From assembly GCF_035083965.1 (NCBI RefSeq), contig NC_089723.1:32801193-32865192 (forward strand): a DNA stretch of 64,000 nt, read 5' to 3'. The DNA is from Branchiostoma lanceolatum. Lineage: Eukaryota > Chordata > Leptocardii > Amphioxiformes > Branchiostomatidae. Positions 50,801 to 61,100 of the stretch are shown here, piece by piece. Position 1 is the stretch's first letter; each line of letters begins with the position of its first letter. The notes beneath the pieces were generated by a model. That model had not been told where the DNA came from, did not search any database, and saw nothing but the letters and a program-made list of their open reading frames with translations. A program made the position numbers and the translations under genes.

Positions 50801-52150
50801 ACAAGTGAAGACATCAAAGCCAGACATATGTTGACAGAGATGATGTTTGGGGGAGGACGTCCTGATATAGGAAAACATCCCTGTGGATGATTGACATCTT
50901 GCTGTGACAAGAGGGGAAACATGAGAGCAGGGAGGAACAGATAGGATTAAAGCCTGCTGCCTGACTACACAAGACATAGATTGCCCTCTTTTGAAGATAA
51001 TCCACCATAACTTTTATGGGATTAGCCAGACAAGCACAAATTTAACATTTTCACCTTTGGGCATTTTTTCCACAATTAAGATTTATTCAAAACACTGTTG
51101 TGTGTTGTTTTTCTAGACAATATGAATTTATGTAAACTTATTCTTTTGTTGTCCACTACAGTAAAACAAATGCTTATCAAACTTTTACAAACGCTCATTA
51201 GCTTAAAGATCGGACACAAACTAGAATCAGACACCCAGGCTCTAACTATAATTCCTTTTGGGGGTGGCTGTCAACACCACAGTTGTGTTTGCTATCTAAC
51301 AAAGACTTTGGCTGCTGTTGGCTTTGATTAGCCAGCTACCGCAGCAGATGCCTGTCTCCAACCTAAAGCCGTCTGTTGTGACACAAATGAATGCAGACAA
51401 ATCCCAAATCCTTGTCATTATAGGCACACTTCGGGTAGAGACCAACAGAAGGGGTTGCTGTTCCTTTACTTTCACACAACATTTCGGAATCAATTTAAAA
51501 GGCGAGGCACAGCTTTCTGTTTATCGCAAAGGGAGCGGCACGATGTGCATATTTACACTGCATACTAAACACTGACAAGCCGAAGAGAAAGTGAATGTAG
51601 GGTCATATATTTTTCTGGTTGCTCAGACAGCCATGTAGGGTCCTAAAGCGAATTGTGACAGCAAAAAAATTACAGCTTAGACAATCGTCATGTTTACTGA
51701 CACCGCCTGAACGTTGTAAACATCACGAAATTTGGAAGCTTTGTTTACCTTCATAGGTTTGGACACGTGCGTGGTTTCCGCGGTGCTGTGGAGGTTTTCT
51801 GCCGACTTTTTGATGACGCCGTCACTGCCACTACCACAGCTGGACACGGAGTAACTACTGTCACTCTTACTGCTGCCCGTTCTTGTCGGAGGCGTGGAGT
51901 GGTGCCCGACACCACCGTCCCCTCCAGACGACTTCCTGCGCGCCGCATCCCCTCCTTCGGACACGGCGGTGTAAGTCCCCGGTACTGCGTCCGCGGGGTC
52001 GGCGTAATTGTCGTCGTCTGAGTCTCCTCCCGATAACCTGGGTCCAACTCTAGGTTTCGCGGAGTTTTCGTCGTAGTAGTCGGGACGTGGAGGCTGTGGC
52101 GGCGGCTTTTTCCCGACCCCCAGACCCAGATGTTTCAGCAACTTAGCCAT
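38875..52150 (-). CDS. SHB/SHD/SHE/SHF-family SH2 adaptor protein
   Basis: Cytoplasmic adaptor that links activated tyrosine kinases to downstream effectors. Exons (minus): 51749-52150, 44431-44584, 43036-43341, 39867-40047, 39459-39578, 38875-39061; 1350 nt, 449 aa (vertebrate members about 340-510). The N-terminus MAKLLKHLGLG then KKPPPQPPRPDYYDE matches the family start. Tyrosine motifs follow: YADP, DDYSDPYD, NNYSDPYD, LYEDPYEP and the family block EDYDQPWEW. A poly-Gln tract (8 Q) precedes the last. The SH2 domain is about residues 350-445: WYHGSISRVDAENILR, SFLVRNSESS (FLVR Arg binds phosphotyrosine), GFMHMKI, FDTVPDVIYHYSIHTLNIKGAEH. Exon 44431-44584 uses a weak donor (GTTCGT) but phase and homology fit. 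It is head-to-head with the LOTUS/RRM/Tudor gene, as human SHE is beside TDRD10. I cannot say which single vertebrate paralogue it corresponds to; it probably predates them. Confidence 0.93.
40412..40556. repeat. 145-bp near-palindromic MITE
   Basis: The arms of about 72 bp run from tactctccaagcagaggaag inward to tttttgtcgggctttaaagc and back. The centre is aaagcttt near 40483. The inner 40 bp are nearly perfect; the outer arms have scattered mismatches and one indel. It lies in an intron of the SH2 adaptor gene. Confidence 0.8.
42430..42455. repeat. (CA)n microsatellite
   Basis: A CA run with one interruption, in an intron of the SH2 adaptor gene. Confidence 0.8.
44585..51748 (-). other. 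Long first coding intron of the SH2 adaptor gene
   Basis: 7.2 kb between the first coding exon and the next. It contains one repeat related to the 63592-63758 element (about 45172-45379). The rest is AT-rich with only short unrecognised ORFs. Such first introns often hold enhancers, but I see no specific motif that proves one. Confidence 0.6.
45172..45379. repeat. Dispersed repeat related to the element at 63592
   Basis: It shares gtgatggatttatgtttgc, agtttttgcggtgaa and ttaaaaccacca with the element at 63592-63758 (gtgatggtttaatgttcgc, ggttttcgcagtgaa, caaaaccacc). It ends near aattacagta. Both are non-coding and intronic. Confidence 0.5.
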
Positions 52151-54584
52151 GATTCTTGTGACTTGCTTCCTGTTCGACACAGTGCACACTGGGAAGGGTC
52201 CTCTCGTCCTCAGGGCTTTCAGTAACGATCCTGGGTACGAGATCTGGTCTCCTCTCGCTATCCTCGCGAGATTTGATTAGGGAGCATTCAAAAATGTTAC
52301 GAAGGAGGGCGTAGAAGGTTTCTGGCAACAAATAAGACCACAAATTACAAGATACATCTCGCAAAACATTGCTTGTTATTAGTTTACCTTTGAAAATTCT
52401 GACAACCTCATGAGATACGTATTAGATGGTTATGCGATGGACCGCGACCTCTCTAGTGTTGAATAACGGAATGTCCCTTAAAAGTCTGGCGTGGAACCGC
52501 GAACCCCGGGTTGTTGAAAGAGAACGTTCGATACCTGACGCCAGGTGAGTTGTTGTTGAGCTGCTGCGTGTACGATCTGAAGGCATGGACGTTTGTTAGG
52601 AGGGAAACTTGGTTATCGCGTCGTTAGACGAACTCTGGTGCCCCAAAGTAAATGTTCCATGCTTGCACCTCTAGCAACCAGACTCGAATTTCATAGGAAT
52701 GTAAATTTTTAGTTCAGTAGTTTGAATGACTTCCAGTGAGTTGTCCATATTTTGTTGCTCCTCCTGCGAAACCCACAGAGTTCTCGGACCCTGCTGAGGA
52801 CGCAAGTTCTTAAGTTGCATAGATGTTGATGACGTTGACTGTTTTTCTATGGAGCTTGAAGTTGGAGAGGACAAGGTCACCTGGAAGTTGGCCATTTTTA
52901 CCAAAGGTCTCCGCGGCCGAAAGAAGTTCTTGGCGGAGGTTTCCTTGGTGTCTCTTGACCAAACCAAGGAGCCTTTTCAGCTGTCTTGGAAACACAATTT
53001 AGAATCAGTCTTTAGATTAATTTTACTGTCCCAAATTCTAACCTGCAAATTTCAGGACTTGGTATATCAAAAATTGATTAGGTATTCAACAGGTAGATTT
53101 GTGTGTGAAACGGTATTGCTATTGTATTGAAAGCCAGACAAGGCATGTGTAGCCTGAACTCAATCAAGCTCCTGTAACGGCTTGTCACCCTGTAACCGCA
53201 TAGCGCTCCGCGGGGAGGGGACAGAAATCCCCGGACAGCTGGAGTTTGCGTTATACAGACTATTTATTAAAAGGCATGTGTATTACATGTAATTGCAGAG
53301 TCAATCTCATTGGCCCTGTCCCTCCATGGGCTTATCAAATGGAGCCAGGTAAGAATTGTGTTTATGTCATGTTCACTTATTTATTCATTTATTTACTTAG
53401 ATTGTCGCTTCCTCCAACAAAAGCTGTTGTCAGTCTGTCTTTTCTTTGTTACTCCGGGAAGGAGGTGTGACCTCCTTCTGGGGTATTGGGATTGCTTTTG
53501 CTTGCGCGTTCGCAGCTATAACTCACGATCCCGTCGTCTTATCGGTGTGTAACTTGGCATATAGTGTGCCTGGTTCGGCGTGGGGATGCACAATAGCTTT
53601 GTTACACCATAACTACTTTAAACGTCAATCCAATATCGTAATTGCACCCCTATAATTAATGCTATGTCCCACTGCCCTGCCATAGGGACCATGTTATAAT
53701 CCGTTATGCATGACTGGAATACTTCAGGCAGATACGGGGTATAAATCTTCCTTACTTGCTGTGATCGTATAGTCACTGTTACATTGAAAAATAGACAACG
53801 TGCATCACCACACGCAACCTAGGAAACGATATACCAAGTTACATACCAATGCAGCAACGGGAATTGTGAGTTTTAGCTGCGAACATGTGCCGAGTGTGCT
53901 CCAGTCTGTGTATTAAGTATGCCGTGTCCGTCGTAACTCGTATACAGTATGTGCGCACGGGACGGACGATGTATTTTTACGCACAGTGTGAAAATGGCAA
54001 ATCTCTGGACCTTCAAACTTACCACACTTGTAGTTTATAATACGGAGGCTGTGACAATGTAAAATGTTTACACAGGGGATGAAAGATTGGTGAGAAATAT
54101 CTCTTAGAAAAGTGCGCGCGCCAGTGTCACTTCCGGGTGGTTAGATCCGGTGACCTTTGACCTTCGTGAAATGTTACGATAATATAAATTAGCCTTTTTT
54201 ATTGCAAATAGCTTGATAGCTATAGATCAGGCTGGCCTGCAATAAATTGTGGAAAGAGGATTTACTGCATATTTGTGATTTCTGATACATCTTAGTTGTA
54301 AGGCTGAATGGTTCGTTGATAATTGAAAAGGGGCCATCTAGATCTAACTTTGTGACTTTTCCCGGAATTTCTAGATCCCATCTGTGCCATGCTGTAAAAA
54401 CATACTTTTCAGCAGGTTGACCACTCCTGTATTGAAAGAAAAAAGATAAACAAACACTTTTTCTTTACTTGCTCTAAAACACTACTTGGACTGAGCAGAG
54501 ATGCAATTTGTGTGGCTCAATACTTGTACATAATATAAATACTTCACGGAGAATTGTGTCCTACGGACTCTTGTTCATTTTCAG
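52151..54584. promoter_or_regulatory. Divergent promoter region of the SH2 adaptor and the LOTUS/RRM/Tudor gene
   Basis: 2.4 kb between two start codons pointing apart. The ATG at 54586 sits just after a splice acceptor (ttttcag at 54578-54584), so the plus-strand gene has at least one untranslated 5' exon somewhere in this interval, which I could not place. A 98-codon minus-strand ORF at 52671-52967 is present; its product resembles nothing I know, and it may be chance or part of a repeat. Confidence 0.45.
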
Positions 54585-54585
54585 G

Positions 54586-55104
54586 ATGGAGAAAAGGACA
54601 GTTCCTGAGGCAGTGAAGAAATTCTTACGTGCAGTACTGCTCTCTGAGCAAGGGGGCGTCCCTGTCACGCGACTTCACAAGGACTACAAGAACCTGATTG
54701 GACATGTGCTGGACTGGAGAGGTCTGGGTTTTACCCGGGTTGAAGACTTTGTCAAGTCTATGCCTGATGTCTGCAGGTAAAAAAAAAAACTGAACAAAAC
54801 GGAAGGCTAAAAAGCATGTTTGTTTACATCATTTTCACTTTGGAAGCAGAAAAAGAAATAAAACGTACATGAATTCAACTGTTGAAACTGACATTTGTAA
54901 GTCAGCCTGTATTTCTGCTCCACATAAGTAAGATTGAATTTTATCGTGATTATGTTGCTTATATCTGTCTTGTTTGCTTACATATTGCCAGACTGGAAGC
55001 CTTTGGACCAGAGAAGGAGCTAAGAGTCTATGGGATAGGTGACCCTGAGTCTTTCATGTCCAGTTTTGCTATTAAGGCCCAGATTGTCAAAGGACCACCT
55101 AAAA
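54586..55104 (+). other. LOTUS (OST-HTH) domain segment of the TDRD10-like gene
   Basis: The first two coding exons. Residues about 8-75 read VKKFLRAVLLSEQGGVPVTR, LHKDYKNLIGHVLDWRGLGF, then VEDFVKSMPDVCRLE and LRVYGIGDPESF. This is the winged-helix pattern of the first LOTUS domain of TDRD5/TDRD7: an initial helix, conserved V-L-L and Y, GF before the third helix, and a closing strand. Confidence 0.85.
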
Positions 55105-58100
55105 GTGAGTTTATTACAAAACAACTTCACTTAAACATGTATGTGTTCACTGTAATCTTGAAAACTGTGTTGTAATATCCTCCTACTTTGCCCCTCGCAG
55201 GGTAATTTGGGGGTAATCCCAAGTTGAAAAATATGAATTTGATGATTTGCCTTCCTGTCTTGTTGTATTATACAGCAAGGTACTAGTACTTTATTGTATC
55301 ATATGTGTGCTTTGTTTCTCTGACATTTTCAACATTATTTTTGTAAGGGATAACTGATTATATCCTGTATGTCTAATATTATGTTGTATTTGATAATGAA
55401 GAAAAAGAGAGACTCAGTTGATTCAAATTCATAGCTTCCCTGATCAATGAAAATAAAAGTTTCTCTTTTACAAGCTTTACTTTTCCAGATCACAAAATCA
55501 TGGTATAGAAAACTCAGATTGTATCCAACGTTCATGTGTGTGGCAGTGTGTCAAACATCAAATTTGCATATAAATCCATTTAGCACCCTTGTACATGAAT
55601 ATAACAGTTACTGTACCAATTTGTAACATTGGCCTTTTCACTTTGTCTGGGGAACATCTTTTTTTGTACAGCCTGAGGATATAAATATTTGGCTAAAGTA
55701 GACAAATGTGTTCCCTTCATTTTTGGTCAGCAACTTGCTAAGTTAACTATTTTGATGCTGCATACTATATAGTTAGAAACAGGTGCAAGAGGAAGGGCCA
55801 GAAGTCATCTCCAGCTGGGAAAGGATCTCCTATGGGTAGCACATGTAATGGTAATATTACAAGTTTCTAAACAGAAACCATCAGTTGTGTCATTCACTGT
55901 AGGAAAATCTCTAGAGATAGACTAATCAATATCTTAGAGCAACTTTACCCAGCACGATTTGCACAAAAGAAAAATTCCTGCTTTTTCTTACTGAAATTCT
56001 TGACACCATTGTTCCGTATGCTGCAATGGAGGAAGGATGGAATGTGCTACTATACTTTTTAGCATGTTTCCTATCTTGTCTGGCTTTAGTCTGCTCACAT
56101 GCCTATTTCTACCTTGACTTGTTAGCAAAATACAGTGGCTAATAAAACTAACACAGAATGGGACAGTAGCCAAGCCAACTTGCTTGTTTGGCAACAAGTA
56201 ATAAGTGCTGGATATGGGATTGAAGCTGTACCTGTAAAATCTCAATCAAGTTCTCTACATCAAAACTAAACTATACTAAATTTGCTGTACTATGATACTA
56301 TGTAATAGAGTCAACTATAACTTAAAAGTGAACTACATGTAGATTCAAAGTTAAAAATGAAGATAAAGATCAAAAGGAGTACCATCTATTCTGTCTTGCA
56401 TGACTAGTGTTAATTTGAGTATCATTTAGTGCTAGCTGTAGTGATGTAGTTAGACATATGTAATAAGTATGATGAGTAACTACTAGTATGACTTCTCTTC
56501 TTCTATGACTATGAGTTAATATTAACCAGTCTCTTTAGTAATGTTAAAGGTTTTGTGTGTGATGTTGCAGACAGTGGTGAGAATCCTTATGGACTGGAGC
56601 CGGACCACCGTGGACGGTACAGTGTCTGTATGAAGAGGAGGTCTGACTGCTCAGATCAGGTGCTGAACTGGCATATTACAAGCCCAATGCCTTACAAACA
56701 GCTTGTTGTTTTGTTGTCATTGATTCCTTTAAGGTATTCCGAAGATTTAAGTATATTGAAGGTGAAGTACATTCTTTAACACTTCTACTAATGAAAAATT
56801 GTATGTGGACACATGGAGGAACACCAGTACATAGGACTGCATAGTCAGCCTGAGTGTCAAGTCGTACGCAAACAGTTGCTTGTAGTTCCACATGGTAGAC
56901 AAATTAGTGTGCCGTTTCAGCTAATGTATTTTTCATACATCAATATGTAAATCAAGTTTCCCATGTGTACATGTATGTTTGGATCTAACTTAAACAGTGC
57001 ATGATGCTTGTATCTGAAGAGAAAAAGGTTTTGTGATATAGTGAATGTATACTGGTCAATCTTATTTGTGTAATGATCTTGTTTTATTTTCCATGCAGGA
57101 TATTAAAAGTTTCTTCTCTGCAGCTGGACAGGTGCAGGACATCCACCACTCAGAGAAGTATGCATGATGAACAGTCCTTACAACTGAAAAGCTACAAATT
57201 CATTAATTTCATATGCTACAGTATATAATCTCCATTGACATTAATATGCCAGGTTACATAAATCCGCCACTTTGCAAAACATCGTGTTTGAGAGATCTCT
57301 AGTGCAGTACCCCCAGGTATATACAGTTTAGATATACAGGTGTGCACAATACTGGGAGACATTGGTTGGAGATTTGTTTGGATGCATCTTTTCATGGCTT
57401 TTTAAGCACCAGCAACATCTGACCAAACAGATTATCATGAACTATTTGTTACCATGAGTTTTATAAGAGGTATTGTTTTTGGTCTTTCTGTCTGATGTGT
57501 TTTCACAAAGCTATGGATGGATTGTTCTGTTATTTAGAATGTTGGTAGGTCTTGGGAAGGTGGTCAAGGTTGATTTTTCTTTGGTACTGCAGCAGAACTT
57601 CTATTTTTTGTATCTTCTGTTCTGGACATGTTATGATCTTCAAATTTTTGTGAAAGCTTATAGATTTTGAGGTCGTTGTCATTGCTGTCATTTCTAAAAT
57701 GTGTGCTCCTTTCATTTTGCAGGATGACATTTGTTCGTTTCAAGACTGTGAGAGAAGCTACAGCAGCGGTGAATGGATTACCACCAGTCTTGAAGGGGAG
57801 GGATATCAGTGTTGCACCTGCAAAGAACATGACTTCGAGCAGAGATGCTTCGGGCAGAGATGCTTCACTACAGACTGCTGGGAAAAAGCTGACAGAAAGA
57901 CCTGCCTTTGTCTCAGATGGTGATATATTCTATTGTCCATTGGTAGTTTTTTTTTAGGACATATGACCATTTTCATATAAAATGTAACAACATAGATTAT
58001 GAATTTCATCACCTTCAGGTTTCAAAAAAGGTAGTCAATTATCACTTAATCAGCTTATATAGTTGCAGATGTAATTGGAGATGTCATTTTAAGACTCAGG

Positions 58101-61100
58101 CCATGCAAAGGAAAAACAATTACACTACAGTATATACATACATATGCAAGTTACAATGTCTAAAATTATTTTTTAGGTAAGAGGTCCCCTTGTTATCCAG
58201 ACATTAAAGCAGAGAGCCCAACACAAGACTATCCAGTCCACGAGCTTATAGTGAGACAGCTTACCAGGGATACTACAGAGGTGATGTACATTTCTTCTGT
58301 GACAAGTTTTACTTTCATCCCTTACATTTTGTTGTTACTGACATCATCTTGCTACTAAAAGCTTGCAGATGTCATTCAGAAGGATCTGGCATGATTTTGA
58401 TTGTGTGAAGTCTGCCTTCTCTGATTTCGTTGTTCTCATTGCAGGAAGAAATATGGACTCTGTTTGCTCCCTTCAACGTGGCTAATGTCAGAGTTAAGAA
58501 ACAAGGAGGAGAGGAGTATGGGTAGGTTCAAAACTTCTCATTGGTCCCAAATGGCTTACAGTTGTAGCAGAAAAGGGTACACGTAGATTGTCAGGCTTAC
58601 AATGTACATTGAAGATATTGGTATTAATAATACTATTATTTTGCTTTTCATATTGTGTAGGCTCTGTGATAACAGAAGCATAAGATAAGACTAAAGGTGA
58701 TGTTGACAGTTCTATGTTATGTCATAGATATCCATACCTGGTTGTCACTTAACACTTACTACCCCCTACCTCTTTAGACATGCCTTCGTTCACTTCACAT
58801 CAGTAAAGGATGTGGATGAAGCTATAGAGGAACTGAACAATTCTGTGCTCAATGGACAACGGATACAGCTGAAGCTTTCAAAGAGAGCTCTGGAAGCAAG
58901 AGGACACAGGCTTGGAGCTGACCAGGGCAGAGATGTACATGCAAACAATAGAACAGCTGTAGCACCGTCTACAAATAAAAACTCAGGTACCTGTCAGTAC
59001 TTAAACCATATTCATCCATTTACCAATAGTCTTCAATGTCTCAGTAGGTTTGCAATGAAGCATTTCTGAATCTTCTGGTTAATTTTAGATTTTTGCAGTA
59101 AAATGTTTCATTGTTGGTTCAATTTGAATAGGTGAAGAAGATACTGTGAGAAAGTTTGCAGATGCTGGTTTGGGGCTGTCAACTCCTGTCTCTTCATCTG
59201 TAGAGCAGTTCAACAAGCAGGAGCCCTCACCAAAGTTCATGAGGTATGTTTAGGCAACAAAATAACAGCTAAACTAAAGCTAAACAGATATTGAGAGTGG
59301 TTAGTTATAATTTATGGGCATGCCTAGCAAAATCACTTGCACTCAGGTACCAAATCTAGAATAAATATGCCACAACAGTATGACATCCATTTACAAAGAA
59401 GGAAAAAGATAAATTAGAAAGGGTACAGATTCTATACAAACAACTACATGATTACTCAGATTAGTCTGTATGATTATCATGGTGGTGCTTTTGTTTCCAA
59501 TATAAAAACAGATCTACAGTGAAAGTCACTCAATAGTAGTAGAAAAACCTCCAGACTTTGCATTGTGTGCAAAATGACTGACCAACTATTAGATGTACAA
59601 AGCACTTGTATTTAATTCCAGCTTATGTGTACTCATATGTTTCCAATACAATGTGTTGTACCACAGTTACAGTACCATGGCACAGATGATGTGTGAGTGC
59701 AGTGGTGACCGAGAAGTAAACACAGCCCCTACCCCTGCAGCCAGCTTCCCAGAGGAACTCAGTGTAATAGTCACAGAAGTGGTGGATGGCTGTCATTTCT
59801 GGGGTCAAGTCAATCTTGAGGTTTGTTCATTTCAGTGTCATAATCTTTGCTGAGAATCGATTCTCTGGACATGGTATAAGTTCAATAATTAATCTGCATA
59901 TGCAGCAAATATTTTGTATGGAAAGCAGTGTTCTACCAGACACTGCCATGTCGAAATAAAGGTTATCAAGTGTTCTTAGTCAATGAGAAATGAGGTGATC
60001 ATCCAGTATAAAAATGTAAATGCAGATTTCCTTGAGGAGTAATGATGGCTTGTTGCATACTTTGGACATTTAGTATCCACTCAGTGCCCATAGAGCTTCC
60101 TGTGATCAACTGACTTCAGATATTTCCACATCCAACCTGTGCTCATCCTCATCCTACTATACTGTCTTGTTCCAGGGGAAGAACAACCTGTTGGAGCTGC
60201 AGGAGCTCCAGACCGGTTTGAACCAGCTGTGTCCTGCCCCGCCCCTCCCACCTGGAGATAGGACTGGTGCAGCACCCTTTGAAGGGGAGTGGTACAGGTA
60301 AGGGTCAAAGGAACATGCTGGGTACCAAGTATGGTGCCTAGCTGTGCACATATGAGCCCCCCAGTTCAGAACCCCTAAGCTATTAGACTACTCTTTTGAC
60401 TCTTCTAATACAAACATCAGATATGATAACATATCTGTAGCTGTTAGCTGAAGGTACAGTGGCAAGACTCTGTGAAAGTTGTATGCCAAAAGTAAAACAA
60501 TGTATTCGTCCTACGTCAGTAACCATTAAAGTTTGTGCACCACCAACAAGACTTAGAAGATTATTTTTCCTGTTGCAAATAATGCAAATATTGGTTGCTC
60601 TGTCATGCGCTCAAAGCAATTGAGTCTTTGTAATTGAGGACAAACTTCTTTACCATCCTTCATGAAACCTCCAGCGCACAAACCCAATGCACTTATACCA
60701 TTAGGGTAAAAGGTCTGGACCGGTTAGACCGGTCAGTAAGTGGCGCTTGAGCCATACTGTTACACTACTCCCCCTTTTCTTCTTTAGATCTGTCCTAGAA
60801 TCCCCGAGTTCAATATCCCTACCTTCTCAATCTTTACATTTAGAGTGTGGGTACAGGAAAAACTTCCAGGAGACCAGCTGCAGGTGGTGTTTGTGGACTA
60901 TGGCAACACTGCAGTGTTACCACGTACTGAGGTCTCACCCCTGCTCATCTCACAGTTTTGGGACCTCCCACCCCAAGCAGTGCCATTCAAACTAGCAGGT
61001 TGGTACCTCTCAAGGCATTTAACGTGCATGGCACTTGCCTCATGGGCATTTCTCCTAGATATTGATCCAAATCTTACATTGCTCTAGTACAGGTTGGTAC

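Noticed and set aside
52671-52967. 98-codon minus-strand ORF between the divergent genes
   Set aside because: The product is not recognised, and a plus-strand ORF overlaps it. I could not support it as a gene, though it may be part of an untranslated exon or a repeat.
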